This document shows positions 28,051 to 37,616 of a stretch of 64,000 bases of DNA, in pieces. The stretch lies in the NCBI GenBank assembly GCA_017467905.1, contig JAFUKD010000039.1, positions 1 through 64,000 of the forward strand, read 5' to 3'. The translations under genes and the position numbers were made by a program. Each line of letters begins with the position of its first letter. Positions within the stretch are counted from its first letter, which is position 1. The notes below the pieces were generated by a model. It searched no databases. It saw nothing but the letters and a program-made list of their open reading frames with translations, and had not been told where the DNA came from. The DNA is from Phascolarctobacterium sp. GTDB lineage: Bacteria; Bacillota; Negativicutes; Acidaminococcales; Acidaminococcaceae.

Positions 28051-29889
28051 TCACCTCGCTTCACTGGCAACAAAAGTTTCCTTGAACTCGGCGATAGCAT
28101 TCTTCAATGCTGCTTCATTTTCGTCACTGATTTTTTTGGTGTTTTTGATGTCAGCGCCTACTTCAGGATGGTTGGATTCCATGAATTCCAAGAATTCTTT
28201 TTCGCAACGGGTAACATCTTTAACAGCTACGTCATCAAGATATCCTTTGGTACCGAGATAAATTGCCATAACTTGTTTTTCAACAGGCAACGGGCAATAT
28301 TGACCTTGTTTCAGGAGCTCGGTCAAGCGTTGGCCACGATCCAATTGAGCTTTGGTAGCTTTATCAAGGTCGGAAGCGAATTGAGCAAATGCTGCCAATT
28401 CACGATATTGTGCCAAGTCCAGACGCAGAGTACCTGCAACGGATTTCATAGCTTTGATTTGTGCGGAACCGCCTACGCGGGATACGGACAAACCAGAGTT
28501 GATAGCCGGACGAATACCGGAATAGAACAATTCGGATTCGAGGAAGATTTGGCCGTCAGTAATGGAAATTACGTTAGTCGGAATGAAGCCGCCAACGTCG
28601 CCTGCCAGAGTTTCGATAATCGGCAGTGCGGTTACAGAGCCGCCTTTGAGCGGAGCAATGCTGTTCAATTTAGCAGCACGTTCCAACAGACGGGAGTGCA
28701 AATAGAATACGTCGCCAGGGTAAGCTTCACGTCCGGGAGGACGGCGGAGCAACAGGGACATTGCGCGGTATGCAACAGCGTGTTTGGACAAGTCGTCATA
28801 TACGCACAGAACGTCTTTACCTTGGTCCATGAAGTATTCAGCCATGGTTACGCCGGAGTACGGAGCCAAGAATTGCAGCGGAGCGGAGTCAGCAGCAGTT
28901 GCAGCTACGATGATGGTGTATTCCATAGCGCCGTGTTGTTCAAGGGTACGAACGATACGAGCAATGTTAGAAGCTTTTTGGCCGATAGCTACATAAATGC
29001 AGATTACGCCCAAGCCTTTTTGGTTAATGATGGTGTCGATTGCTACTGCAGTTTTACCGGTACCGCGGTCGCCAATGATAAGTTCGCGTTGGCCACGTCC
29101 GATAGGTACGAGAGCATCGATACATTTAATACCGGTTTGCAGCGGGGTGTCAACGGATTGACGGTCTGCAATACCGTGTGCAGGGGATTCAACAGGACGA
29201 TATTCAGCAGCTGCGATAGCGCCTTTGCCGTCGATGGGAGCACCGATAGCGGAAACTACACGACCGAGGAGAGCTTCACCTACGGGAACTTCCATGATGC
29301 GGCCGGTACGACGAACCAAGTCGCCTTCTTTAATAGCGGTTTCGCCACCCATCAATACGATACCAACGGAATCTTGGTTCAAGTTTTGAACCATGCCGGA
29401 TACGCCGTGGGGAAGTTCTACCAATTCGCCTGCCATTGCATTTTTCATACCGATAACGGTAGCGATACCGTCACCGATTTTTTCTACGATACCAACTTCT
29501 TCAAGATCAGCATCCACATTGTAATTCTCAAGTTTAGCGCTGATAGCGTCAGCCATAGCTTCGGGTTTGTCCAAAGCATAGTCATGAATGTCGATGCCAT
29601 TCATAACAACTTCCATTTTCTTCAATTTACGAAGAGCGGAAGCATCATATACTTTGTCGCCTACTTGAACGATGATACCGCCCAAAATGGAGGGATCAAC
29701 TTTTTTGTTCAAGAAGATTTCGCGGCCCAATTTTTCGGTGAGAATTGCAGAAATGGATTGATACTCGTCTACAGTCAATTTTTTAGCTGTAGTTACTTTT
29801 ACGTCCAACAGTTCGCGGATGGAACCGAGGTTCATATTGAAGTCGGATAATTCTTGCTTAATTAAAGCAATATTTTCTTCAATCTTCAT
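28051..29889 (-). CDS. atpA: ATP synthase alpha subunit with fused delta C-terminal domain
   Basis: A 612-residue protein, about 100 longer than usual alpha subunits. Residues about 40-92 ([20 protein letters not shown], then [20 protein letters not shown]) match the C-terminal, b-binding part of the delta subunit (AtpH). From about residue 108 ([20 protein letters not shown]) it is a complete alpha subunit with P-loop [15 protein letters not shown]. The operon has no separate atpH. GGAGG is 14 bases from the ATG at 29889, which is long. Internal methionines at residues 92, 96 and 112 could start a normal alpha; a weak GGAAG precedes M96. Three alpha subunits per F1 would mean three delta-like domains unless both forms are made. 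Confidence 0.93.
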   Translation of the reverse strand: MKIEENIALIKQELSDFNMNLGSIRELLDVKVTTAKKLTVDEYQSISAILTEKLGREIFLNKKVDPSILGGIIVQVGDKVYDASALRKLKKMEVVMNGIDIHDYALDKPEAMADAISAKLENYNVDADLEEVGIVEKIGDGIATVIGMKNAMAGELVELPHGVSGMVQNLNQDSVGIVLMGGETAIKEGDLVRRTGRIMEVPVGEALLGRVVSAIGAPIDGKGAIAAAEYRPVESPAHGIADRQSVDTPLQTGIKCIDALVPIGRGQRELIIGDRGTGKTAVAIDTIINQKGLGVICIYVAIGQKASNIARIVRTLEQHGAMEYTIIVAATAADSAPLQFLAPYSGVTMAEYFMDQGKDVLCVYDDLSKHAVAYRAMSLLLRRPPGREAYPGDVFYLHSRLLERAAKLNSIAPLKGGSVTALPIIETLAGDVGGFIPTNVISITDGQIFLESELFYSGIRPAINSGLSVSRVGGSAQIKAMKSVAGTLRLDLAQYRELAAFAQFASDLDKATKAQLDRGQRLTELLKQGQYCPLPVEKQVMAIYLGTKGYLDDVAVKDVTRCEKEFLEFMESNHPEVGADIKNTKKISDENEAALKNAIAEFKETFVASEAR

Positions 29890-29981
29890 ATTGTATCAAT
29901 CAACCTCCAAATACTGGCTCTCGTCTTACTGATTTCGCTACTATCAGTAGATGTCGTCCAGCCTAATAGGAAAGCGGCAAA

Positions 29982-30464
29982 TTATTTGTTGAGGATAGAG
30001 TCAACGATTTCGCCAGCCATTTTTTTGTCTTCTTCAGAACCTAACTTTTGTTCAACAATTTTGCTAGCAGCAACCATGCTCAGGTTGATAACTTGAGCGC
30101 GAACGTCTGCCAATGCTTTTTGTTTTTCCAAAGCAATGGATTCCTTCGCAGCTGCAACAACTTGATCTTGTTCAGCTTTGGTTTCAGCCATGATTTTGTC
30201 ATGAGCTGCTTGAGCAGTTTTGCGAGCGTTTTCAATAATAGCCTGTGCTTCTTGTCTTGCATCAGCCAATTTAGCAGCATATTCAGCTTTAACAGCTTCT
30301 GCTTCTGCTTTAGCAGCGTCAGCAGCTTCCAAATCACTAGCAATTTTATTCTTGCGTTCTTCCATAATGTTTAACAACGGTTTGTAAGCAAATTTCGCAA
30401 GAACGAAAACAAGGAACAAAAAGTTCAGGATTTGCGCAATAAGTGTAGCATTGATATTAACCAA
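29982..30464 (-). CDS. atpF: F1Fo ATP synthase subunit b
   Basis: A 160-residue peripheral-stalk subunit with one N-terminal membrane segment (ATLIAQILNFLFLVFVLAKF) and a long charged helix rich in Ala, Glu and Lys. It starts at a TTG with AAGGAG upstream. Normally atpH follows; here 92 bases without a credible gene separate it from atpA, which carries a delta-like domain. The b helix is expected to contact that domain. Confidence 0.92.
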   Translation of the reverse strand: MVNINATLIAQILNFLFLVFVLAKFAYKPLLNIMEERKNKIASDLEAADAAKAEAEAVKAEYAAKLADARQEAQAIIENARKTAQAAHDKIMAETKAEQDQVVAAAKESIALEKQKALADVRAQVINLSMVAASKIVEQKLGSEEDKKMAGEIVDSILNK

Positions 30465-30505
30465 TTATAGCACTCTCCTTTTTGTTTTCTTATTATAATG
30501 CGAAA

Positions 30506-30760
30506 TTATTTAATGAACGGGTTAGCGAATACGAGTACTACTGCGATAACGTAGCACAGAATAGGCATGGATTCTACCAAGCCTACGGATACCAGCATGT
30601 TGGTGAACAGTTTGCCAGCTTCTTCAGGTTGACGAGCCATGGATTCCAGGCCTTTACCAGTTAAGTTACCGTTGCCGAGAGCAGCACCTAAAGCTGCACC
30701 GAGGCAGATGAATGCAACAGCGAACATAGATGCTGCAGTGATAATTGCGTTTTCAGTCAT
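30506..30760 (-). CDS. atpE: F1Fo ATP synthase subunit c
   Basis: An 84-residue hairpin of two membrane helices with the polar loop ARQPEEAGKL. The ion-binding glutamate is in SVGLVESMPIL. The Glu-Ser pair resembles sodium-binding c subunits, but the helix-1 glutamine of the Ilyobacter/Propionigenium type is Asn here (ALGNGNLTGKG) and the following Thr is Met, so the coupling ion cannot be settled from sequence. It lies between atpB and atpF. Confidence 0.95.
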   Translation of the reverse strand: MTENAIITAASMFAVAFICLGAALGAALGNGNLTGKGLESMARQPEEAGKLFTNMLVSVGLVESMPILCYVIAVVLVFANPFIK

Positions 30761-30824
30761 TGTGTTTTCATCCTTTCGAGATAATTCATTTTTTAAAAGT
30801 TTAGTGCATTACGCTTCGTAAAGA

Positions 30825-31523
30825 TTAGTGATGAGCGAATGCGAGTGCAAAGCTGGTAAGAGCCAGCATGGTGAAAATGAAGGCTTGCAGGAAGCCAATG
30901 AATAAGCTGAACATTACCCAGAATTCGGGCATGATCCACGGAGCCAATTGATACAATACAATCAGCAAAATTTCGCCTGCCAGGATGTTACCAAATAGAC
31001 GAAGGGACATGGTCAGCGGTTTAACAACTTCGTCCAACAAATGCAAGGGCAAAAATGCAGGAGAAGGGCTAATGTAATGTTTGTAGTGGCTAATACCTTT
31101 TTGGCACATACCAACGATATGAGCACCCAAAGCAACTGTCAAAGACAGTGCGAAGCAGGTATTAACGTCATTGGTGGGAGAAGTCCAGTGTACGCCAACT
31201 TGCGGAAGCATACCGATTTCGTTGCTGATGAAGATGAACATAAAGAGGGTAATAATGAAAGGAGCCATATATTTACGTCCTTTAATACCCAAAGTACCTT
31301 CCATCAAGCCATTGAGGAAATCGATGAAGAATTCCATTACGTTTTGAATACCGCTCGGAACCAATTTCGGATTTCTGGAAGCCATAAAGAACAGCACAAA
31401 AACTACTGCCATGGTAATCCAGGTCATATACATGGTTTGCATATGCACTACAAAACCAGGAGCCACCTCTTGGGCTAAATAATGAATAATTTCACCACTA
31501 TGTTCTGCTGCTTCGTTTCCCAT
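30825..31523 (-). CDS. atpB: F1Fo ATP synthase subunit a
   Basis: About 232 residues from the ATG at 31523, which has AAGGAGAG upstream; an in-frame ATG 8 codons earlier is less likely. It has five to six membrane segments. The conserved arginine is in KPLTMSLRLFGNILAGEILL, followed by the helix FWVMFSLFIGFLQAFIFTML. It forms the ion half-channels next to the c-ring. Confidence 0.95.
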   Translation of the reverse strand: MGNEAAEHSGEIIHYLAQEVAPGFVVHMQTMYMTWITMAVVFVLFFMASRNPKLVPSGIQNVMEFFIDFLNGLMEGTLGIKGRKYMAPFIITLFMFIFISNEIGMLPQVGVHWTSPTNDVNTCFALSLTVALGAHIVGMCQKGISHYKHYISPSPAFLPLHLLDEVVKPLTMSLRLFGNILAGEILLIVLYQLAPWIMPEFWVMFSLFIGFLQAFIFTMLALTSFALAFAHH

Positions 31524-31527
31524 TCTT

Positions 31528-31947
31528 TCACTCTCCTTTCTTCGCATCGCCTACTTTATTAAGTCGGTACGCGATAATTGTTAGATTAATGATTAAAAAT
31601 ATATGTGTCAGAAGAAGTCCAAGGCACGCACCTGCGACATTAGACCCCTGCTTCAACAACAAAACTATAATGCTAGAGGCTGAGATAATTCTGTAGAGCC
31701 TGTACCTTTTCATGATTGCCAACCCCTTGCGAGGTTCATCCTTATAAGGCATCGCCTTACGGATACCGTGCATCATAATAATGGTATCAAGGGTACCGAT
31801 TACAATTCCTCTGAAAAAAGAAACGGCAAACTCGGTATGTCCAAGAAAATAAATCAGCACCAGAATAGGAACAGACCAGATAACAGGTCTTACTACAAAC
31901 CTTTTGTACCCTCCTTGGATGAGGGGAGATAAATCAAAGCTCATCAT
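31528..31947 (-). CDS. ATP synthase-associated protein AtpI-like
   Basis: About 139 residues with four hydrophobic segments (VIWSVPILVLIYFLG, VSFFRGIVIGTLDTIIMM, LYRIISASSIIVLLL, CLGLLLTHIFLIINLTII). It fits the AtpI/ATPase subunit I family, thought to help c-ring assembly or magnesium uptake. Several in-frame starts (31944-31968) exist, all overlapping the end of the atpZ-like gene. Position directly before atpB supports the call. Confidence 0.7.
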   Translation of the reverse strand: MMSFDLSPLIQGGYKRFVVRPVIWSVPILVLIYFLGHTEFAVSFFRGIVIGTLDTIIMMHGIRKAMPYKDEPRKGLAIMKRYRLYRIISASSIIVLLLKQGSNVAGACLGLLLTHIFLIINLTIIAYRLNKVGDAKKGE

Positions 31948-32200
31948 CTTCTTCGTCATCCTTGTCAATCATAAGGGTATAAACAAGTTTGAAAAAGGAA
32001 AGAAACACAGCCGCAATAGCTAAACTAATACATAACATCCTAAAAGTGTGGTCACCGGTCTGAAAATAATTATCCAGCCAGTCGCCGCCCCAATATGCCA
32101 AAAGCACATCAAAGACTGCCATCATACCCAAGGATGATACGGTTGCCAAGGCGCTCAAGGCTTTGACATACTGCCTGTCATTTTTGCTACGCTTACTCAT
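31934..32200 (-). CDS. AtpZ/AtpI family small membrane protein
   Basis: An 88-residue protein with two membrane segments (LGMMAVFDVLLAYWGGDWLD and FRMLCISLAIAAVFLSFFKL) and an acidic tail (DKDDEEDDEL), the layout of AtpZ-type proteins at the head of atp operons. AAGGGAAGC precedes the ATG. It is the first gene of the operon; a promoter lies 42 bases upstream. Confidence 0.75.
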   Translation of the reverse strand: MSKRSKNDRQYVKALSALATVSSLGMMAVFDVLLAYWGGDWLDNYFQTGDHTFRMLCISLAIAAVFLSFFKLVYTLMIDKDDEEDDEL

Positions 32201-32241
32201 GCTTCCCTTTCAAAAATTGCAACACAAAATAGTGCCCTGCC

Positions 32242-32271
32242 ATTATATCAGCAGTTCACAGATTTACACAA
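32242..32271 (-). promoter_or_regulatory. Promoter of the ATP synthase operon
   Basis: TTGTGT (32266-32271) and a perfect TATAAT (32242-32247) on the minus strand are 18 bases apart. Transcription would start near 32235, about 35 bases before the first gene. Confidence 0.65.
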
Positions 32272-32305
32272 TATAATTTTAAATTATTTCACAAATTATG
32301 TCTAC

Positions 32306-33463
32306 TCAATTTGAGCAAAACTCGGACAAAATTTTAATATTGTAACCTTTTTTTTGCAAAATCACTTTAATAATGCGCTCACAAGCCTTGCCGTCACCAT
32401 AGGGATTGGCTGCTTCTGCCATTTTTTGATAATGCTGCGGGTCGTCTAGGAGTAAATTAGTCTCTCTCAAAACAACATCATAAGCAGTTCCAATAAGCTT
32501 CACCGTACCGGCATCAACCGCTTCGGGTCGCTCCGTAGTATCGCGCAATACTAAAACCGGCTTGCCAAGGGCAGGGGCTTCTTCCTGAATACCGCCGCTA
32601 TCCGTAAGTACGATATCCACCTTACCCATCAGGTTGGCGAAGGGTTCGTAATCCATGGGCTCAATTAAATGTACCCTGTCCAAACCCCCCAGCTCCTCCT
32701 GCACAATCTCCCTTACCTTGGGATTTTTGTGTACCGGAAAGATGGCTTCCACATCAGCGTGAGTTTCCAAAACCTTACGCAAAGCCTTGTAAACATTGCG
32801 CATGGGCTCGCCCAAGTTTTCTCTGCGGTGGGTAGTCACCAGAATAAGACGATTACCACGGGCAAAAATCTTATTGAAATCCCCGTCAGCAAATTCATAA
32901 TTTGCCTTCACCGTAGTTTGCAGGGCATCAATAACTGTGTTGCCCGTTACTACGATGCTGTCGCGGGATACATTCTCTTTCAACAAATTCTCCCTGCTTG
33001 TTGCAGTGGGAGCAAAGTGCATATCCGCAATGGAGCCTGTCAGCTTGCGGTTCATCTCCTCCGGATAGGGAGAATACTTATTGCCGGTACGCAGGCCAGC
33101 TTCCACATGTCCAACGGGAACCTGAGCGTAGAAAGCAGCCAAGGCTCCGGCAAAGGTAGTAGTGGTATCACCATGAACCAGTACCATGTCCGGTTTTGCT
33201 TCTTCAATTACTTCCTTCAAACCGGTTAAGGCACGAGTAGTAATATCGTACAGGGTTTGACCGGACGCCATAATATTTAAATCGTAGTCAGGTTTAATGT
33301 CGAAAAGCTCCAACACTTGGTCAAGCATCTCTCGATGTTGAGCAGTAACCGCCACGATGGGTTCAATATAATCAGGATATTTGCGCATCTCTAAAACTAA
33401 AGGGCACATTTTGATTGCTTCCGGACGAGTGCCGAAAACAGTCATCAATCTAAGCTTTTGCAC
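32306..33463 (-). CDS. wecB: UDP-N-acetylglucosamine 2-epimerase (non-hydrolysing)
   Basis: About 385 residues from a GTG at 33463 with GGGGGA upstream; a TTG six codons earlier is possible. Signature motifs are TVFGTRPEAIKM, VHGDTTTTFAGALAAF, GHVEAGLRTG, PVHKNPKVR and TDSGGIQEEAPALGKPVLVL. It converts UDP-GlcNAc to UDP-ManNAc for surface polymers. Its partner, a polyprenyl-phosphate GlcNAc-1-phosphate transferase, lies directly upstream. Confidence 0.95.
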   Translation of the reverse strand: MQKLRLMTVFGTRPEAIKMCPLVLEMRKYPDYIEPIVAVTAQHREMLDQVLELFDIKPDYDLNIMASGQTLYDITTRALTGLKEVIEEAKPDMVLVHGDTTTTFAGALAAFYAQVPVGHVEAGLRTGNKYSPYPEEMNRKLTGSIADMHFAPTATSRENLLKENVSRDSIVVTGNTVIDALQTTVKANYEFADGDFNKIFARGNRLILVTTHRRENLGEPMRNVYKALRKVLETHADVEAIFPVHKNPKVREIVQEELGGLDRVHLIEPMDYEPFANLMGKVDIVLTDSGGIQEEAPALGKPVLVLRDTTERPEAVDAGTVKLIGTAYDVVLRETNLLLDDPQHYQKMAEAANPYGDGKACERIIKVILQKKGYNIKILSEFCSN

Positions 33464-33477
33464 AGTTCGTCCCCCTA

Positions 33478-34488
33478 TCAATCGTTTAGAATACCAATTT
33501 TTTTAGCACCAACAGCCACAGCGGTCATAATCACAGCAATAATGAGGGCTGCGTAGAAGCCGTCCATCTCTGCCCAGAGCACTGCACCAATGCAGAGTAC
33601 AGCAGTAATACCATACATAAAGAGTACTGCTTCCTTATGGCTCATGCCCTGCGCCAGTAAGCGATGGTGTAAATGGCCTTTATCCGGTTGGAAGATGGGT
33701 CTGCCATTAGCATAACGGCGCATAATGGCAAAGGCAGTATCTAAAATGGGCAAGCCCAAGGCAATTGCCGGAACTATCAGCGCAATGGTGGCAGCAGTCT
33801 TTACTGCGCCATAAACACTAATCGCCGCCAGCATATAGCCAATGAACATACTACCCGTATCCCCCATGAAGATGGTTGCGGGGTTAAAGTTGTAGCGGAT
33901 AAAACCAATAATGCCCCCTGCCAAGGCAGCAGTCAAAATGGCAACGTGGAAGTAACCCATCTGAATAGCTACCAAGATAACCGTTAAAGAGGCAATGGCA
34001 CTAACGCCTGCCGCCAAGCCATCCAAGCCGTCAATCAGGTTTACTACATTAGTAAAGCTAATTACCCAGAAGATAGTCCAAGGTATGGAAAGCATATCCA
34101 AATAGATGTAACCGCCCAAGGGATTGTTCACCCATTCAATACGAATATCAAAGGCTACCAATACACAGGCAGCGGCAATTTGTCCAAGCAGCTTTACCTT
34201 CGCAGGCAGCTGGTACACGTCGTCGGCTACGCCCAAGGCAACAATCAGCGTGCCACCCAAAAGAATACCACAAACATCCCAGGTAAGTTCCAGGCTAGCA
34301 ACGCAGCCAATCATAAAGGCAATGTAAATGGCAAGCCCGCCTAAACGGGGCATAATCCTTTTGTGAACCTTGCGGTTGTCAGGTCTATCCACAGCACCAA
34401 TTTTAAAGGCTAATTTTTTGATATAGGGTGTTAGTACATAGCTCACAAGCATTGCGAGCAAAAAAGGAAACCCGTAAACACTAAGCAT
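33478..34488 (-). CDS. tagO: Undecaprenyl-phosphate GlcNAc-1-phosphate transferase
   Basis: A 336-residue polytopic protein of the MraY/WecA/TagO family. Seen are [46 protein letters not shown] and the cytosolic [10 protein letters not shown] histidine loop. It starts lipid-linked assembly of surface polysaccharide. The pairing with wecB supports a ManNAc/GlcNAc polymer such as an O-antigen or enterobacterial-common-antigen-like glycan; wecA is an equally fair name. It overlaps comEB by 8 bases. Confidence 0.92.
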   Translation of the reverse strand: MLSVYGFPFLLAMLVSYVLTPYIKKLAFKIGAVDRPDNRKVHKRIMPRLGGLAIYIAFMIGCVASLELTWDVCGILLGGTLIVALGVADDVYQLPAKVKLLGQIAAACVLVAFDIRIEWVNNPLGGYIYLDMLSIPWTIFWVISFTNVVNLIDGLDGLAAGVSAIASLTVILVAIQMGYFHVAILTAALAGGIIGFIRYNFNPATIFMGDTGSMFIGYMLAAISVYGAVKTAATIALIVPAIALGLPILDTAFAIMRRYANGRPIFQPDKGHLHHRLLAQGMSHKEAVLFMYGITAVLCIGAVLWAEMDGFYAALIIAVIMTAVAVGAKKIGILND

Positions 34489-34945
34489 CTTTTACCTCGT
34501 TAGGTTTATGAATCTCGATTTCAATACCGCTGGCAGCCATCATGTCCTCTGCCAGCTTATCGGGATAAGGATTTGCATACACAATGCGTTTAATACCCGC
34601 ATTGATTAAAATTTTAGTACAAACAACGCAGGGCTGATGGGTGCAGTACACAGTGCCGCCATTAACGGAAACACCATGATACGCAGCCTGCACTACTGCG
34701 TTCTGTTCCGCATGAATACCGCGGCACAGCTCGTGCATCTGACCGGAAGGAACCTTTAGCTGCTCACGCAGGCAACCGGTAACTTCGCAGTGAGGTAAAT
34801 TTTTAGGAGTGCCGTTGTAGCCTGTTGCTACAATCTGCTTGTTTTTAACGATTACCGCACCCACGCTGCGACGCAAGCAGGTAGAACGCTTGCTTACAAC
34901 TTGGGCAATCTCCATAAAGTAATCGTCCCAATTGGGTCTATCCAT
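34481..34945 (-). CDS. comEB: Deoxycytidylate (dCMP) deaminase family protein
   Basis: A 154-residue zinc deaminase. The active site is [13 protein letters not shown] with [13 protein letters not shown]; an N-terminal cysteine/histidine group ([12 protein letters not shown]) is typical of the dCMP deaminase subgroup. It makes dUMP for thymidylate synthesis. GGAGT precedes the ATG at 34945. It is linked to ywlG, rpiB and tagO. Confidence 0.93.
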   Translation of the reverse strand: MDRPNWDDYFMEIAQVVSKRSTCLRRSVGAVIVKNKQIVATGYNGTPKNLPHCEVTGCLREQLKVPSGQMHELCRGIHAEQNAVVQAAYHGVSVNGGTVYCTHQPCVVCTKILINAGIKRIVYANPYPDKLAEDMMAASGIEIEIHKPNEVKDA

Positions 34946-34966
34946 AATCTTACTCCGTTTCTAAGC

Positions 34967-35518
34967 TCATTTGCCTGCAGGGTAGTGGGCACGCTCGCCA
35001 CCAATCAGGGGCGGGCGGGTTCTGGCAGCAGTGAGCACTGCTTCACCAATGTGTTTATGCTGCAGGCGCACGGGTACAACCACCCGCTTTAAGTGCATGC
35101 CAATAAGGGTTTGTCCAATATCCAAGCCCAAATGAGCAGTAATTTTTTCCACAACTACAGGCTGGCTAAAGCCTTCGAAAGCAGCAGTACCCATGGCGCC
35201 ACCTGCGTGGGGCATGGGGCGAACGGTTACTTCTTCCAAGCCGTAGCGTTCCATGGTAGAAGCTTCTACGACCAAGGCTCTGTTCAAATGCTCGCAGCAC
35301 TGCACTGCAAGGCACAAGCCGTATTTATCGGTAGCTGCCTTCAACGCTTGGAACATTGCTACCGCCGCTTCGCTACTGCCACCAGTACCAATCCTGTTAC
35401 CTACAACTTCGCTGGTGCTACAGCCAACTACAAATACTTGTCCCGGTTTGGCTTTGGCAATGCTGATAAGCTCTTCTGCGGCTTCTGTTAGCTGTTTGGT
35501 AATTGCTTCCATAGTCAT
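34967..35518 (-). CDS. ywlG: TIGR01440/DUF436 family protein (YwlG-like)
   Basis: About 183 residues. Conserved stretches are VFVVGCSTSEVVGNRIGTGG, LAVQCCEHLNRALVVE and HAGGAMGTAAFEGFSQPV. The family lies near rpiB and glyA in many Firmicutes and its function is unknown. The ATG at 35518 overlaps the rpiB stop by one base (TAATG). Confidence 0.9.
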   Translation of the reverse strand: MTMEAITKQLTEAAEELISIAKAKPGQVFVVGCSTSEVVGNRIGTGGSSEAAVAMFQALKAATDKYGLCLAVQCCEHLNRALVVEASTMERYGLEEVTVRPMPHAGGAMGTAAFEGFSQPVVVEKITAHLGLDIGQTLIGMHLKRVVVPVRLQHKHIGEAVLTAARTRPPLIGGERAHYPAGK

Positions 35519-35970
35519 TAGTCGCAAGCCTTTTCTAAATCCATAATTTTTTCTACACGACGAGCGTGACGACCGCCGGCAAATTCTGTTTCAAGCCAAG
35601 CATCAACAATCATTTCAGCCAAGCCTACGCCAGTGGTACGTTCACCCAGACACAATACATTGGCGTTGTTATGCTCGCGGCTCATTTTAGCAGAGAACAC
35701 GTCTGCACACAGGGCAGCGCGAATGCCCTTGCATTTGTTAGCCGCAATGGAAATACCAATGCCGGTACCGCAAACCAAAATGCCACGTTCTGCACCGCTC
35801 ACACCGGAAGTAATGTCCTTGCACAGCTTGGCAGCGTAATCGGGATAGTCGCAGGAATCTTCGGTATAAGTGCCGTGGTCAATGACTTCAATGCCCTTGC
35901 CCATTAAGTATTTTTTGATGTGCTCCTTCAGGTGAATGCCACCGTGGTCACAACCCATTGCAATTTTCAT
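35518..35970 (-). CDS. rpiB: Ribose-5-phosphate isomerase B
   Basis: A 150-residue RpiB/LacAB family enzyme interconverting ribose-5-phosphate and ribulose-5-phosphate. Motifs are AMGCDHGGIHLKEHIKKYL, VDHGTYTEDSCDYPDYAAKL-type and GILVCGTGIGISIAANK with the catalytic cysteine. GGAGGA is upstream. It heads the rpiB-ywlG-comEB-tagO-wecB run. Confidence 0.95.
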   Translation of the reverse strand: MKIAMGCDHGGIHLKEHIKKYLMGKGIEVIDHGTYTEDSCDYPDYAAKLCKDITSGVSGAERGILVCGTGIGISIAANKCKGIRAALCADVFSAKMSREHNNANVLCLGERTTGVGLAEMIVDAWLETEFAGGRHARRVEKIMDLEKACD

Positions 35971-36080
35971 AACGTAGTCCTCCTCGTAGTTTATATTGTC
36001 TTATAACATTTTGAGAGTCAACTGAATTAAATAAATAATTTTCTGCGTAAACAGCAAATATAATCGTGAGTATTTCTAAA

Positions 36081-36474
36081 ACAATTTATTGCTACGCGCT
36101 CATGAAAAATGTTGACGCTCCCTTTAGCTGAAAACATCGTCACTACATTTTTAAATGTCGCGCTTAACCAAGTAAATTGTTTGCTTTAGTTAGCCTTGCT
36201 TCTTTAGCTAAGCAGATAGCCAAGCCGTAGCGAAAGATGTGTTAATATATTGAAACATCCTTCTTCATATGACTTGTCATTCCAAGTATAATGAAGGCAA
36301 AACTATATGGAGCAATTTATATGTTGCCAAGCGACATTTAGAAATGTAGTGACCTTGATAGTGAAAATATTGCGAGAGCAAATTTGTCTGAGCGCAGCGA
36401 GTTATTTGCGAAGCAATATTTTCTGCCAAAAGGAACGTTAAGCATTTCTGTATGAGCGCGCAACTATAAATTGC
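36081..36474. repeat. Long imperfect inverted repeat with embedded hairpin
   Basis: The left arm (about 36082-36190) and right arm (about 36310-36474) are reverse complements over roughly 85-100 bases with scattered mismatches; CGCGCTCAT, TCACTACATTT and AAATGTCGC are exact blocks. The right arm also carries an extra REP-like hairpin (36363-36373 with 36413-36423, core GAGCGCAGCGAG). There is no gene in this 519-base gap. It could be a MITE into which a REP unit inserted, or a structured RNA. Confidence 0.6.
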
Positions 36475-36488
36475 GACTATCCATCATT

Positions 36489-37616
36489 TCATTTTACCAT
36501 AAATTTAGGCAAGCTTCCAATTTTTACAGAAAGTTCTCCATCTTCAAGGCTTACGATTTGATACCCCGCCGCCTTGCGCATGCGGTTCATAACCGCCAGC
36601 CCTATCCCACTCTCACTTACGCCCTCCGCTAAAATCACATCAGGCATAGTGCGGTCAAAGTCGCGGAGCAGGTAGAACAGGTTTGCCGCCAGTTCTTCAA
36701 GGCTATCGCCCCAAGGAGAAACCAGTAAGTTTTCAGAACCCTCGCCTTCTTTTGCTAAAACATTTTCGTTAGCACCCAAGGCTTCTGCCGTAGCCCTACT
36801 GCACAGCACGCCCACACGCTTACCTTCTTCAAGAGCGTTAACCGCCATCTTAGGCAACAAGCCTGCCGCCTCGCCTTCCAATAAATACATGGCAGACTTG
36901 GGCGCGTAATGACGGTACTTCATCCCCGGAGCCTTGGGCTTGTAGCTGCTATCACCTTGCAGAGCAGGGTCAATCTCCACTGCGCCAAGAACCTCGGTCA
37001 GCATTTCGTAGGTGATGCCGCCGGGACGCAGGATGACGGGTACAGGCTCCGTAGTGTCAACAACAGTGGACTCTAAGCCAATGCCACAGTTGCCGCCATC
37101 AAGAACTGCTGCCACCTTGCCCTGCATGTCCTCCCATACGTCTTGGGCATTGGTGGGGCTGGGTCTGCCGCTGATATTGGCAGAAGGCGCCGCCACAGGA
37201 CAGCCACAGGCTTTGATAAGCTGTTGGGCAAATTTATTAGCAGGATAACGCACCGCAACCGTAGGCAAGCCTGCACTGACAGCGTCGGGTACGATTTCCG
37301 ATTTGTTTATAACTAAAGTCAACGGGCCGGGCCAGAAGGCTTCCATCAAGGCTTTGGCATTTTCGTTCAAGCCTGTGGTCAAGGGCTCAACATCTTTCAC
37401 ATCAGCAATGTGTAAAATCAAAGGGTTATCATTTGGTCTGCCCTTAGCAGCAAAGATTTTCGTCACCGCTTCGCTATTCAATCCATTAGCACCTAAACCG
37501 TAAACGGTTTCCGTCGGGAAGGCAACTACTTCGCCAGCTTGGATAAGCTTGGCAGCTTGAGCCATGACCTCTGCGTCCTGCTCGTTACTTTGCAATTTCC
37601 AGTAACAGGTTTGCAT
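36489..37616 (-). CDS. L-threonylcarbamoyladenylate synthase (Sua5/YwlC type)
   Basis: A 375-residue two-domain enzyme. The N-terminal YrdC domain (about 15-200) includes VVAFPTETVYGLGANGLN, KGRPNDNPLILHI, KFAQQLIKACGCPVAAPSAN and GLESTVVD; a C-terminal Sua5 domain follows. It makes the threonylcarbamoyl-AMP used for tRNA t6A37. GGAGGG precedes the ATG at 37616. It overlaps prmC by 32 bases. Confidence 0.95.
   Translation of the reverse strand: MQTCYWKLQSNEQDAEVMAQAAKLIQAGEVVAFPTETVYGLGANGLNSEAVTKIFAAKGRPNDNPLILHIADVKDVEPLTTGLNENAKALMEAFWPGPLTLVINKSEIVPDAVSAGLPTVAVRYPANKFAQQLIKACGCPVAAPSANISGRPSPTNAQDVWEDMQGKVAAVLDGGNCGIGLESTVVDTTEPVPVILRPGGITYEMLTEVLGAVEIDPALQGDSSYKPKAPGMKYRHYAPKSAMYLLEGEAAGLLPKMAVNALEEGKRVGVLCSRATAEALGANENVLAKEGEGSENLLVSPWGDSLEELAANLFYLLRDFDRTMPDVILAEGVSESGIGLAVMNRMRKAAGYQIVSLEDGELSVKIGSLPKFMVK

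Noticed and set aside
27937-29850. A 637-residue plus-strand open frame opposite atpA
   Set aside because: Exact shadow of a strongly conserved gene; sequence is low-grade Ser/Cys/Phe-rich and has no motif or ribosome site.
29890-29981. Possible separate delta subunit between atpF and atpA
   Set aside because: Only 92 bases, with stops in frame and no delta N-terminal motif.
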